Shown: positions 36,541-47,936 of the stretch, piece by piece
Layout of the letters: the number at the start of each line of letters is the position of its first letter
Numbering within the stretch: position 1 is the stretch's first letter
Assembly (NCBI GenBank): GCA_018398585.1
Contig: JAGTTD010000013.1
Location: 30,459,131-30,523,130 of the forward strand
Length of the DNA: 64,000 bases
Source of the DNA: Simmondsia chinensis
Lineage: Eukaryota > Streptophyta > Magnoliopsida > Caryophyllales > Simmondsiaceae
Direction of reading: 5' to 3'
Notes under the pieces: model-generated
Databases searched by the model: none
Told to the model about the DNA's origin: nothing
The model's input: the letters and a program-made list of their open reading frames with translations, nothing else
Program-made: the position numbers and the translations under genes

Positions 36541-37112
36541 TAGGCTGCATTTGATTCAATTTTTTAATAATTTAAAACTGTAAAAAATATCTAGTTGACT
36601 ATATGGCTTCCATTTAGTTGGCAGAAAAAATCTTTTTACATCTTTTTTCACAGTTTAAATAAAAAGATAAAAAAATTATTTTATAACTAAGTAGAAAAGG
36701 ATATAAAACTGGATCTTTTTCACATCTTATTTTAGAATTTTTTTTTAAAAGGACTATTTTAATATCAAAATTTTTACCACTATGATCTACTTTTACTTGT
36801 TATTATCACCCCACCTACCACCTCTTTTTTACGCCCATGGGTCGCTACACTCATCACTCTCTACTAACATAACCAACTAATATCATGATTTTCTTGTACC
36901 GACTACTATTAATTAATTTATACTATTAAGTTATTTTGTGATTATAATATATAAGTTCTTTTTTTAAACATGTATCCAAACACTTTATTTTGTAAAAAGA
37001 TCTTTTTGCATAGCACAACCAAACACTTCACTATAAAAAGATACAGATCTTATTGAAACAGATAAGCTAAAAAACGCTAAGATAAAATAAGTTGAACCAA
37101 ACACACCTTTAG
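36541..37112. mobile_element. 'ggctgcatttg' MITE, copy 1
   Basis: Starts ttaggctgcatttgattcaa and ends aagttgaaccaaacacacctttag. Internal words aaaaatatctagttg, gatctttttgcatagcac and gatacagatctta are shared with 42889-43445. The ends form a short imperfect inverted repeat. Confidence 0.65.
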
Positions 37113-37124
37113 TCTTTATATTTC

Positions 37125-37730
37125 TGATTGTGTTAATTTAGTCCTTCTACTATCTATATTATGTCAATTTATTCCTATAATCAAATTAAAGTAAAGTTAA
37201 TAATGTAATTTTTAACCATACAATCATGTTAGATGTAAGTAATCTATTATAAATCTACCTATTAACTCAATTTCACCCAACTTATTACAGAACTATTAAA
37301 AATTTTATCAAAAACCTAGCATAAATTTTACTCCCTTGACCAACAACAACAACAATCCCAGTGCCTCAAGGGCTCCCACAAAAGAAGGGTCTAGGGGGGT
37401 TGATATACGCAGCCTTCCCCCTTCAGGGTGTCAACCTGAAGAGAGGCTGTTTCTGAGGACCCCCAACCTGAGAGATATGTCTTCATTGCATCATGGTGAC
37501 CTGTGAGCAATAGGGCATGAAAGCAAAAGAGTAAACCATAGCATAAAATAAGCAATACAAAGCATAACATCCTAGAGGAGACTACGAGGCAAAACCTTCC
37601 CTTCAAGGCAACTAGCAAGCAAATAGGCAAAACCTTCCCATGACCAAATTGACATAATATAAATAAGACAGAAGGATCAAATTAATACAGTAGTTAAAAT
37701 ACAGGAACATTTGGTATAAATAACCCTAAG
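37125..37730. mobile_element. 'gtcaatttagtcc' MITE split by a SINE
   Basis: The left part (tttagtctttatatttctg to aattttactcccttgacc) and the right part (gaccaaattgacataatat to ggtataaataaccctaa) are the halves of one MITE. The SINE at 37341-37638 interrupts it. Confidence 0.72.
37341..37638 (-). mobile_element. Common-tail SINE with unidentified head (type C)
   Basis: The minus strand ends in the common tail (gaaggctgcgtatatc... cactgggattgttgttg). The 5' part is not 5S: it carries gggaaggttttgcct twice, then CATG-rich sequence (ctttcatgccctattgc). Flanks cccttgacca / cccatgacca suggest a 10-bp duplication with one mismatch. Confidence 0.7.
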
Positions 37731-38129
37731 TTCTAATAATTACAAGTTCTTTTAAATTGGTGTATTATATATTTTTATTTTAAAATTGTCCATAGTAGTT
37801 GGGCTCGGTTTTGGGCCTGAAATCTAACTGGATTACGGAGATTGGGCTCAAAATTTATAAATTTATTCAAATCAAATATTTATTTTTTTTAAAAAAATAA
37901 CCTCTAATATTTATAAGTTTATTTAAAGCAGAACTCTGAATTGGCCCCTCAAATTGTAATTTATGGCAACATTCTTTCTTTATTTGGTGACCAATATTAA
38001 ATAAAAATAAAAAGATTAAAATTAATTTTGTTATAAAATAAAATAAAATAATATTAATTATTGATAGAGATTATTTTAAACCTAGAAAATGGGTGACCAT
38101 TTTTAACAAATGTATAAACATTAGGACCA

Positions 38130-38369
38130 ACATAATAAATGAGCCGACTCCGTGGGTCAGGCTTAAAGGCCCGATGAAATTTAACATGGTATTAGATTGG
38201 ATTGATGATCCTGAGCTCTTGTTTGACGCACCGTGTCATCGTGAAGAGGGGTGCATTTGAGTTTGTTGCTCCAAAGGTGTCTCCAATGGTTTGATCCAAT
38301 TGGATCGGAGCAGGCGCGTGGTGTGTCTGTCAAACTCACATGTGAGGAGGAGTGTTAAGAGTAAAAACT
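38130..38369. repeat. LTR-leader / relic repeat
   Basis: Contains catggtattagattggat (primer-binding-like), followed by gttcgaa-poor decayed sequence to agtgttaagagtaaaaactc. The end provides one SINE target duplication. Confidence 0.35.
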
Positions 38370-38621
38370 CCACAACAACAACATATCCAATGTCTCAAGG
38401 GCTCCCGCCTAAGGGGGGGTCTGGGGGTGTGGATATACGCAGCCTTATCCCTTCAAGGTGTAACCCTACCGATAGGCTATTTCCAAGGACCCCCAATCTT
38501 ATAGGATTAGCAACACGAGAACTTCCCAGGAGTTCACCCATCCTGGTACTAATTTCGCCCATGCACGCTTAACTTCGGAGTTCTAATGGGATCCTTGCAT
38601 TAGTGCCTGGTAAATGAACCC
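38370..38621 (-). mobile_element. 5S-derived SINE, type A, full length
   Basis: Flanked by a perfect 14-bp duplication taagagtaaaaact (38356-38369 and 38622-38635). On the minus strand it begins ttcatttaccaggcactaat, then 5S sequence (ggatcccattagaactcc, aagttaagcgtgc, aggatgggtgaactcctggg, ctcgtgttgc). A linker (taatcctataagattggggg) leads to the common tail ending tgttgttgttgt. The 5' end matches the copies at 54.6 and 60.5 kb. Confidence 0.93.
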
Positions 38622-38840
38622 TAAGAGTAAAAACTTTACATGTGAGTAAAAATATCAATCTTACCTATGAGTTGTAGAAAAGAAGAGACCTACATATAAG
38701 CATAGTGGGTTACTCCACCTAATGTCAATTAGTCTTAGAATGGAACCCCTATTATGCTTATATATGAATCTCAAGTTTTTCCTAACAGTGTGGGTTGAGC
38801 CTAAATACCCAGTAAAATTTAACATATCTTGTTTTACCTG
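38622..38840. repeat. relic of the 'ttaggatggaacc' repeat
   Basis: Shares gagttgtagaaaagaagaga, gtgggttactccacctaatg and ttagaatggaacccct with 4740-4935 and 42805-42900. Confidence 0.5.
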
Positions 38841-39049
38841 ATATTTTTACCAATTGGACATTGGTCCCCAGCCCTTTTTTCGCCCCTAAATTAAACCTTT
38901 CTTTTTTACTTTGTATCCAAATTAGAAGCAAAACCAAATTTGTCATAATAAAATATACCGGATTATTCTTGAAAAAAATCTTAATTTAAATAAATGTATA
39001 AATGTAAATTACATAAATAAGAAGCTGTCCAAGTAATTGAGATGGGAAA

Positions 39050-39460
39050 AAGATTAGGTTTGGAATTTGAGGGCGTCAAGCGGACTAGGATGAGTGCTAT
39101 TCTAGATAGAAGGCGGTGATGTATGTTTCTGGCTATTGATGCACCGCTAAGAATTTTCAGTTGAGAGTGTCTTGTTCTTGAGCAAGAGCTGTGATCCTTC
39201 TTTCCTGAGTCCTGGTATCCAGCAAGTTTCTGAGTGACGTTTGCTCCTTATTCCTGCCGTTTGATTGGTTTTGTTGCTTTCGTTTGCATTGTGTTTTGTG
39301 TTTGTGGGTCATAATCTTCTTGTTTTTTATTGTCTTTTTGTTTTGATTTGTTTTGGTGTCTCTTGTTTCCCAGCTCTTATACGAGTGGTCTCACGTCTCG
39401 CTTTGTCAGGTGGCCTGCTTTATTCCACGACTTTGTTGCTAATTATCGGGAAAAAAAAAA
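39050..39460 (+). mobile_element. LINE 3'-end fragment
   Basis: A G-rich then T-rich region ends ctttgttgctaattatcggg followed by A(9). The same terminal phrase occurs in both orientations elsewhere in the window (12.7, 41.9, 61.7 and 62.2 kb). No reverse transcriptase remains. Confidence 0.5.
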
Positions 39461-39548
39461 TTGGGTCAGAAGGAGTACGTAACTTCTATTGGCATTTGAG
39501 AGTCGGCTTGGAGATCTATCATATGGGCCTTTCTATATATTTACCTTG

Positions 39549-40010
39549 TGTTAGGTAAATGTCTTAAAATTCCTTGGCGCATTAAGGAGAAGGGTCGTGG
39601 AGAGCCCGATCGATCGGGTGGAGCTCGATCAATCCGGAATGTTACGTAAAAGAGGGACGCATCCAGAGAGCGGGCCAATCGATCGGGAAACAGGGTTTCC
39701 GCTCATCTATAAATACGGACGTAGGGTACGTCATAATGTATCCAAAAAAGTCAAAGTGAGGTTTTCCCTATTGCGGCGCCGCACCAATCAAATTGAGAGT
39801 GTGAGAGAATATTGTAATTCTTCTTCTTCTTTTGTTTCAATAATAAAAGCTCCGATCTTCGCCCGTGGTTTTCTCCGCTTTCGATTGTAAAGGGGTTTCC
39901 ACGTAAATCATTGTGTCTATTGTTTTGTTTCTCTTTTAGTCCGATTGTTTCTCGTTATTGTTGTGGTATTTGATTCATTGAGATCCGAGTAAATTGTTTA
40001 TTTCCGCACA
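39549..40010 (+). mobile_element. Solo LTR (Copia-like) with 5-bp TSD
   Basis: The unit begins TGTTAGG and ends CCGCACA (TG...CA) and is flanked by ccttg on both sides (39544-39548 and 40011-40015). TATAAATA is at 39708-39715, and CCGATCGATCGGG (39606-39618) lies upstream in U3. The R/U5 region (gcccgtggttttctcc, ggggtttccacgtaaatc) matches the LTRs of the Copia element at 45.9 kb. The internal region was lost by LTR-LTR recombination. Confidence 0.92.
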
Positions 40011-40039
40011 CCTTGGATTGTAAATTAGTCAAGCCGGTT

Positions 40040-40360
40040 TGAAAAAAAAAATATTGTTATTTAGCTCAAAAAGCTTGATTTAGTTTGAGCTTGAGTTCAA
40101 TGAAACTAGCTTGATTAGCTAAATGACTTAGGAAAGAGTTTGGTACGATTGAGCTCGATAACTTGCAAGCCTAAGCGGTAATCTTGAGCTTAATCATGAG
40201 TCCCAATATGTCCACTCGAGCAAATTTGAGCCTAAATGAATCAATTTCTAACCAAATGGAGTCCAAAATGGATTAAGCCTAAACAACGCAAGTCTAGAGC
40301 TCGTTCAGCAAAGTTCCAACTTAACCGAGAGATTAAGGTTAAGCAATCTTAAATAATGTT
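40040..40360. repeat. gagctcg-type dispersed repeat
   Basis: Contains gagcttgagttcaatg, ttgagctcgataact and agctcgttcagc words. Confidence 0.45.
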
Positions 40361-40649
40361 GTTTTTTATATAATAAATACTATAAAATTGTCTCAAGAGC
40401 TGCCTGATCACGAGTTCTATACCTGGTCACTATTTTCAAGTCTCAAGGTATCAAGTACATAACAAAGTAGCAATACAAGCAATTTAGAATAATGAAATGC
40501 ACCACAAACAAGAAAATAGTTTCTATCGGTGGCATCTACATGTGATTTGGTTCTTGATCGCTCAATTTATCTCATAGATAAGACACGTATAATATCTCCT
40601 TCAACCGTACTTCTTGCATATACCTCGTCATCACACAAGACCCTCATGG
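40361..40649. other. Unassigned intergenic sequence
   Basis: More balanced base composition than its surroundings, but no frame is open. It may be the 3' part of the element giving the RNase H-like fragment next to it. Confidence 0.3.
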
Positions 40650-41018
40650 TCAAGCATCTGATTGACATAGACTAACCAAAGTTGATTGAATGACATTCAT
40701 ATCGCTAGGTCTGCATTGCAACCTCTTTGTTGGGAAAGGATTTTCCCAATACATCAGCATACAAGTTATCAAGTAGTTTACCCTATGGGCAAGACTGTAA
40801 ACAAAAGAGATAGAACGACTTAACGTGACCATCCAATCTAATTGCGTTATGATCTTCACTATAAATATGATTAATTTTAAATTCAAAACACAAAAGAAGA
40901 AACGATTTGACATCCTGAACAATGTTTCGGATCTTTCATGGAGCAGAGATGTCTCTATAAGAGCTCGAGTGATTATACTATTATCACATTCAACATGAAT
41001 CCCACTTAGGGATTGCAA
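40650..41018 (-). pseudogene. Possible RNase H-like (RVT_3) fragment of a retroelement
   Basis: A minus-strand frame carries GIHVECDNSIITRALIE and ISFVYSLAHRVNYLIT. These resemble the 'VE-D---V--A' strand and the 'V-R-AN-VAH-LA' end of RNase H-like domains found at the C-terminus of plant LINE reverse transcriptases. The middle is AT-rich and decayed and there is no upstream reverse transcriptase. The assignment is tentative. Confidence 0.3.
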
Positions 41019-41039
41019 TGAGATAGGTTAAATTTGTCA

Positions 41040-41470
41040 CCAACGGGTGTCTGCCCCTTTTTGGGCGGGTATGGGTACAAGTGAGTTAGTAGTGGATACG
41101 GATAAGGTACATGTGGAAAATGCCCACCACAGATATGTAATAGTATAATATCGTATTGGTCTCGCCCCACTTACCCTCTATACCTACCTTATATCCACAA
41201 TGTGTCACACTACCCAAGAAAATGAAAAAAAAAATGTATTACTCAATTTGTTCATCGATTAATATGATCAAATATAAATTGGATTACAAAAATAAAGTTT
41301 ATAGAATTACACATAGAGGATACGGATAATCATAACTATCGGGTATACAAAATTGGGGTGAGTATGGGGTAGGTATGGGTCAAGTAATAAATGAAGTATG
41401 AGTATAGGCTTGTACCCAATCAAAGTAGGTATAAGTATTCAGTTCATACTCATGATGGGTAATGAAGCAG
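41040..41470. repeat. 'gggtatggg' dispersed repeat
   Basis: Repeated gggtatgggtac, ggtgagtatggggta and atactcatgatggg words, rich at both ends. Related sequence flanks the Copia element at 45655-45800 and 48950-49095. Confidence 0.5.
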
Positions 41471-41919
41471 ATGGCACATATAAGTACAAGGGAGGCAACC
41501 TGTACTTGCCTCGTTACATTATTGTTCCTAATCTGAAATCCCACACTTTGTAGATATCATATGTATCCAGTAGCCGTGGTTTTAGCTACAAGAATAAGTG
41601 AAGAAACTATATTAGATGATATTTCCAAAACGGTCTCAACAAACATAACTTGAAACAATATGTATCGGAAAAAAGACAAATAAAGGCAGATTTTAAAGAA
41701 AAACAGGGACATGAATCTCATCAACAGTTGTCATGTTATCCGTCATGTTATATGCCACATCATTTTTCTATATACCATTCGGTCAACTATAGTATAACCA
41801 GTGCCTATTCTAGCCCTTTTTTAAAAATACAATGACATTATTTTTATATAATTAACATTATATTATTTTTTATTCTTTCTAGATTCTACGCAAACTTTAA
41901 GAATTTGGGAATTTTTTGC
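41471..41919. other. Unassigned intergenic sequence
   Basis: Balanced to AT-rich; a 61-codon ORF (41650-41835) matches nothing I know. No repeat is recognised. Confidence 0.35.
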
Positions 41920-42190
41920 TTAAAAATTAGCGACAAGGTTGTGATACAAAACATGTCACTCGACCAAAGCGAGGCCTACTCGTAAAGATACAGGGACCAG
42001 AAGAGGACAAGGAAAAACATCAGACCAAAATCCAGAAAACAGGAATGCAAATGAAATACAAACAGAGCCAACATGCGCTAGAAGATTACAAACCCTGAAA
42101 ATAAAACAGGGAGTGCTAGGATCAGGCTGGTACATGAAAGCACCGCAACATTGCCAGGGAGGATAGTAGGAAATCAAGTCAAGAATTACC
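41920..42190 (-). mobile_element. LINE 3'-end fragment, minus strand
   Basis: Starts aaaaattagcgacaaggttgt on the plus strand, the inverse of the ...cgctaatt-A(n) terminal phrase. It is followed by a region whose minus strand is T/G-rich. Confidence 0.45.
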
Positions 42191-42888
42191 CTAGTCCATC
42201 ATTGTAAATTGCTCGATCATAATAAATTCGTCACCATCAAAACTCAACCCGAGCTTCTTCCTAGTCTCCAATATACAAAATGAGGTACTATAATGTTCTA
42301 AAATTTTATCAATTAAGTACCCTATTTTAGAATTTGGTGAAATTTTGACAACATTTGACCATTTATCATAAGATGTTGATGTATTACATAATTTCAATAA
42401 TATGTATGAACTGTGTCAATATTTTCAGCAAAAGTCTATGCAAAAAATTTCATTAAATTATGACGGAGTATATCTATATATGAGTGAATTAATGATAGAA
42501 AAACACCTATATATTATTGCAATTGTGTTTCATGTCACCGATTTAATAAAAATCCATTGAACTTTAGCAAATGGTATTTAATCGATAAAACTTTTAAACT
42601 TTAAGGTAGTGAAATGATAAAGTTTTAAAATCTCACGGTATTGTATATTAAAATGTCAAATTACTTAAATGATAAATGCTTAAAGATATCGAAGCGATAA
42701 ATTATCATAAATTTTGAGAGTTGTTATTGCTAGGACAAAAATTGTTATTGTCATAGCAATGATGTGATTTGCAAATACTAAAAGCCATAAAATTGCCTTG
42801 AAAATTGTTAAGAACTCAACATGTGAGTCAAATATATGCGAATCCCGCATAAGAGTTGTAGAAAGTAAGAGACTAACATATAAATTTA
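42191..42888. other. Intergenic AT-rich, MITE-like patch and relic
   Basis: Words such as aatgaggtactataatgttc and tttagcaaatggtatttaatcg resemble a decayed element also seen in RVE intron 1 (53690-53960). 42805-42888 is a ttaggatggaacc relic. Confidence 0.4.
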
Positions 42889-43445
42889 GGCTGCAATTGG
42901 TTCACCTTTTTAAAAGCTTAAAGCTGTGAAAAATATCTAGTTGGCTGTAGGACTTGTGTCTGATTGATAGAAAAGATCTTTTTACATCTTTTTCACATCT
43001 TAAGTACAAAAATTAAAAAATTATTTTATAACTAAACAGAAAAATATGCAAATCTGGATCTTTTTCACAGCTTATTTCATAAAAATGCTTTAAAAAGACT
43101 ATATTAATATTAAATCTTCACCGTTGTAACTTACTTTTACTTGTTATCACCATTGCCATCTACCACAACCCTTTTTATGCCCATGGCACGTTACACTGAT
43201 TGCTCTCTTCTACCATGATCAACTATTTTTATGATTCTCTGATACGTACTATTATTAATTTATTTATATCATTAAATTATTTTTAAGATTATAATAGATA
43301 AGTTTGTTTTTTAAAAAGGATCTTTCTGCATAGCATAACCAAACACTTCACTATAAAAAAGATACAGATCTTAAATGAACAGATCTTATTAAAACAGATA
43401 AGCTGAAAAAGATAAGCTAAAATAAGCTGAACCAAAGGCATTCTT
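42889..43445. mobile_element. 'ggctgcatttg' MITE, copy 2
   Basis: Starts ttaggctgcaattggttcac and ends agctgaaccaaaggcattctta. Internal words are shared with 36541-37112, and cagatctta is partly duplicated near 43360-43400. Confidence 0.65.
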
Positions 43446-43699
43446 AGTAGGTTACTCAAGGCCGGTCTTGACATTCTCTGGGCCTCAAGCAAAATTTTCG
43501 AAATGGGGCCCTTCATTAAAACTTTTTAATATTAACAATTGTTACTTCAAAAACTACAACTTCTATAATTTGGAGACCTAAAATTCGGGGACCCTAAGCT
43601 GTTTTTTGGATTGCTTGGGTTATATTAGATCCTGAGTTTACTTCACCTAATGACAATTGATTTAGGATGGAACCCAGTTGAATTTGTATGTAGATTCAT

Positions 43700-45130
43700 G
43701 AGTGCCAACTCCGCATATCGGGCCTAAAAGCCCGTTTGAAATTTAACAAAAACTACAATCTTGCTATGACGATAACAATTTTACCATAAGAATAACATTA
43801 TTATAAAATATCAACAAAGAGAATCTACAACCCAAATAAGGTCAAATTGTTGAATGGACCTAACAAGACCTAAAAAGGAGCCACCACAAAAATTAAAAAC
43901 CCCACATGGGTTTATACGTGAATCTTATGTGTGTCAATTCCGTGAGTCGGATCTAAAGTTTCGTTTAAAGTTTAACAAAAACGGCAATCTTACTTTAACA
44001 GTGACAATTTTATCTTAACAATAGCATTATCGTAAATTATTAACAAAGAGAATCTGCAACACAAATAAGGTCAAATTGTTGAATGGGCCTAACAAGACCT
44101 AAAAAGGAACCAACACAAAAATTAAAACCCTCACTTGTGGGTTTGTACGTGAATCTCATGTGTGTCAACTCTGTGAATCGGGCCTAAAGTTCCGTTTAAA
44201 ATTAACAAAAACTATAATCTTATTTTAACAGTGACAAGTTTATCTTGACAATAATATTACTGTGAATTTTTAACAAACAGAATCTACAACAAAAATAACG
44301 TCAAAATTTGAATGGGCCTAACAAGACCTTAAAAAGGAGCCAACACAAAAATTAAGAACCTCACATGGGTTTATACGTGAATCTCATATGTATCAACTCC
44401 ATAGGCCGTACCTAAAGTTCCATTTAAAATTAACAAAAACTATAATCTTATTTTAACAGTGACAAGTTTATCTTGACAATAATATTACTGTGAATTTTTA
44501 ACAAACAGAATCTACAACAAAAATAACGTCAAAATTTTGAATGGGCCTAACAAGACCTTAAAAAGGAGCCAACACAAAAATTAAGAACCTCATATGGGTT
44601 TATACGTGAATCTCATATGTATCAACTCCATAGGCCGTACCTAAAGTTCCATTTAAAATTTAACAAAAACTACAATCTTACTTTAACAATAACAATTTTA
44701 CCATCATAAAAACATTACCATAAATTATTAACAAAGAGAATCTTCCACCCAAATAAGGTCAAATTGTTGAATGGGCTTAACAAGACCTAAAAACGAACCA
44801 ACACGGAAATTAAAAACCTCACTTGGATTTGTACGTGAATCTTATGTGTGTCAACTTCTTAGGTCGGCCCTAAAGTTCCATTTAAAATTTAACAAAAACT
44901 ATAATCTTACTTTAACGGTCACAATTTTATCTTGACAATAGCATTACTATAAATGTTTAACAAACTCATGACTTATCTGCTCATAGAGATTATAGACTTT
45001 CTCATGAGTTGAAGTTAATTGAGTCAACCCAGTCTTCCGTTAAAAAATAATAATAATAATAATAATAAAAATAACGTCAAAATATGTGAATGGGCCTAAC
45101 AAAGACCTAAAAAAGGACCCAACACAAAAA
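43700..45130. repeat. Tandem array, about 229-bp unit, five full copies plus remnants
   Basis: The anchor gaatctacaac or close variants occurs at 43821, 44050, 44280, 44508 and 44738, a spacing of 228-230 bp. Each unit holds gggcctaacaagacc, gtttatacgtgaatctca and atttaacaaaaactacaatct. The third and fourth units are almost identical, showing a recent duplication. The last unit is interrupted near 44968-45060 and ends in (AAT)n. No ORF spans a unit. Confidence 0.9.
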
Positions 45131-45542
45131 ATGCAATCAAAAAGTTGCATTTTCATGACGCCACCTCGGATGTGCCAAAAGATTTTTCGTAGGACACGCG
45201 TCGAAATCCTATTGGTCACTTGACACCTTTCTCTAAACCTACTATTCGCCTTATATCTTGCGTGCCCCCACAATTTTAGGAAACTAGAAGTGACACGTCA
45301 CTGGTACCTTTAGATATTTTAACACGACGTCGTGTCACATGTCTATCGGTGCATATTACCATTAGAGAATTGTACAATTTAGCATTTCGACGGCTATGCT
45401 AGCGTAGGGGTGACCTTCTGAGAAATTCTTGTATTACATCTTTTAAATTAAAGGTTTTCGGTCTTTCTCTTTCTACTGAAAGCTTAATAGAATAGCTCTT
45501 TAGCATTATCTGTTTGCACGGGACTTAAAGTGATTTGATCTT
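45131..45542. other. Unassigned intergenic sequence
   Basis: Contains several short palindromic CG words (gacacgcgtcg, acacgacgtcgtgtc) in a moderately GC-rich patch. No gene is recognised. Confidence 0.35.
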
Positions 45543-45640
45543 TTATTGTATTGACCTGAAAGGGGAAAGCCGTGAATATCCACCCCCAGACCTTACTTAA
45601 ACGGGAGCCATTAGGGCATTGAGAATATTGTTGCTTTGCT
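45543..45640 (+). mobile_element. SINE tail fragment
   Basis: cctgaaaggggaaagccgtg, atccacccccagacc, gggagccattagggcattg: the 3' half of the common tail, ending near attgttgc. Confidence 0.65.
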
Positions 45641-45654
45641 CACGTGGGGATAGC

Positions 45655-45800
45655 AAGGGGGCAGGTAAATCGCGTTATCCACCAGTACCCATCTCGTTTG
45701 GAGCAAGTATGGGTATAAACAAAGTGGGTAGCGGGTATGCAGCGGATACAAGTATGGTTTTGCATCCACCTCACCCCGTTTTATACCCATCATATCTGCT
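45655..45800. repeat. 'gggtatggg' repeat, left of the Copia element
   Basis: Words atgggtataaacaaagtggg and gttttatacccatcat match 41040-41470. Confidence 0.45.
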
Positions 45801-45910
45801 TCATTTTGTATCTAATAACTTTAAAATTAAAAAACATGCGTTTAAATTTAATTACCTAAATTATTTATCAATATTATAAAAAATGTGTTTGAATTTTTAT
45901 AAATAGTATT

Positions 45911-46417
45911 TGTTAGGAATATGCCTCAAATTTAAGTAATTTAGTTATAAGTCTCGCCGTGAGCACGCCGATCGATCGGGTGCAGTGCTGGAGCATGGGA
46001 GCAGCAAAGGGGGTGCCGATCGATCGGGAGCGCAATTACGCGTGACCTAATTCGCTCAGTATAAATAGACCTTCAGGGCTTCTGTTTTAGGTATCCAATC
46101 AAAGTGAGCCGCCGTCATACTTAAGTTTGAGAGTGCTACGAGAGTTTAGAGGGAGTGATTCAATAATTCTCCATAGATCTCGTTCAGAGGAAGTGTCGTT
46201 GTAATTCTTCTATTATTCATACTCAATAAAGAATATCCATCTCCGCCCGTGGTTTTCTTCCCTCTCGATTGAAAAGGGGTTTCCACGTAAATCTCTGTAT
46301 TTTTCGTTTGTTCTCTTTTACCTCTTTTGATTACTTCTCTTGTTTGTTATAGTATTTGAATCGAATCAAGTTCTGGGGTATTAAGTTCCACATTAAAGAG
46401 GTATTAATTTCCTAACA
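45911..46417 (+). repeat. Copia 5' LTR
   Basis: TG...CA ends. CCGATCGATCGGG occurs at 45968-45980 and 46016-46028, TATAAATA at 46060-46067, and aataaag near 46225. Confidence 0.9.
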
Positions 46418-46566
46418 AATTGATATCCAAGTATATCAAGTTTGTTGAAGATTTTCCCTCACAAATTGGTATCATAGTATATCAGATTTGTCCAGATTAC
46501 CTCAACAATTGGTATTAGAGCCTTAACAATTGGCATCAGAGCATAACAATTGGTATCAGAGCCCGT
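46418..46566 (+). promoter_or_regulatory. Reiterated primer-binding sequences of the Copia element
   Basis: Five versions of the initiator-Met-type primer site occur: ttgatatcc (46420), ttggtatcatag (46466), ttggtattagagcc (46509), ttggcatcagagc (46530) and ttggtatcagagccc (46550). The last three are 20-21 bp apart. Confidence 0.75.
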
Positions 46567-46586
46567 GTTTATTTCGATTTGGTACT

Positions 46587-47936
46587 ATGACATCTGTAGT
46601 TAAATTTGAATTTGAGAAGTTTGGTGGTTAAGGGAGTTTCAGTTTATGGTAGGTTCACGCTAAGGGCCTCTTGACTCAGAGTGGCTTGAAGAAATCTTTA
46701 GACGGGAAAGAGAAGAAACCTGAGAGTTTATCCAAAGCACAGTGGGAGGAGTTAGACGAAAGGGCTCTTACGGCAATTCAGATGTGTCATACCGATGACG
46801 TTTTGACAGAAGTTCTGGAAGTGAAAACCGCTAAGGAGTTGTGGGAGAAATTGTTGGCTATGTTCTGTTTCAAGTCCGTCTCCAACAAACTCACAGTTAA
46901 GCGTCAGTTGTTCATATTTCGTATGTCAGAACTTAAGAATCATATTAATGAATTTAATTCGTTAATTCAAGAATTAAAGGAGCTTGATGATGCTTCTAAG
47001 GATGAAGATCAAGCTATGTTATTGTTATGTTCACTCTCTACTTCATATAAAGGCTTTGTAGAAAGCATGATTTATGATGGTAGGTCAACTATCACAGTTG
47101 ATGAGGTTAAGAGAAACCTACTGAGTAAAGAAAGAGTAGATAAGGAGTTATCAGACTCCGTTCAGAACTCAAGTACTGGTTTATTTGTGTGAGAAATAAT
47201 TGAGAATAAAGAATCTGATCATGGTAGAAACAAGTCTAGGTCTAAGTTTAGACATCAAGACCTATCTTGTAATTACTGTCATAAGAAAGGGCACATTAAG
47301 AGAGATTGTTACAAGTTTAAGAGAAAATTAGAAGCAGATAACAGGTCTGATCAGAGAACCGTAGTAGCTCGTGTTGTTGTTGAAGATGAGAACGATGGTG
47401 ATATATTGCCTGTGTATGAACCTCAGTCCAGTTTTAGAAACAGTTGGATTTTGGATTCGGGTTGCTCCTATCATGTTTGTCTCAATCAAGATTGGTTTTC
47501 CACGTACGATTCAATTGAAGGTGGAGTTGCTTTGATGGGCAATGATGCTACATGCAAAGTTTTTAGTATAGGAACAATTTGTATTAACATGTTCGATGGC
47601 ACTATCAGGACGTTGAGCGATGTTCGTCACATTCTAGATTTGAAGAAGAATCTCATCTCTTTAGGTACTCTTGAGTCACATTGGTATAAGTACACAGCTG
47701 AAGGTGGAGTTATGAAGATCGTTAAGGGTGCTTTAGTTGTGATTAAGGGCAGAAGGGTAGGAACACTGTATGAACTTATCGGTTCCACAGTTGCAAGATC
47801 AGTGAAGATATCTTCATCATCATTGTTGACGGAACCAGGTATCACAAAGTCAAGGCATTTGAGATTGGATTATTCAGGTGATAAAGGTCTGTCTGAGCAC
47901 AGTAAAAGGGGCTCGTTGTGTGGTCAGTCTAAATGA
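46587..47936 (+). pseudogene. Copia gag-protease remnant
   Basis: The frame starts MTSVVKFEFEKFGG and carries TAA and TAG within the next 45 codons. It is then open through the retrotransposon gag (UBN2-like) region to TGA at 47190-47192. Beyond this the same frame has the zinc knuckle CNYCHKKGHIKRDC, the aspartic protease motif WILDSGCSYHVC (usually DSGAT/S) and the pre-integrase segment. Gag would coat element RNA and the protease would cut the polyprotein; the stops and deletion show neither is made properly. Confidence 0.85.
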
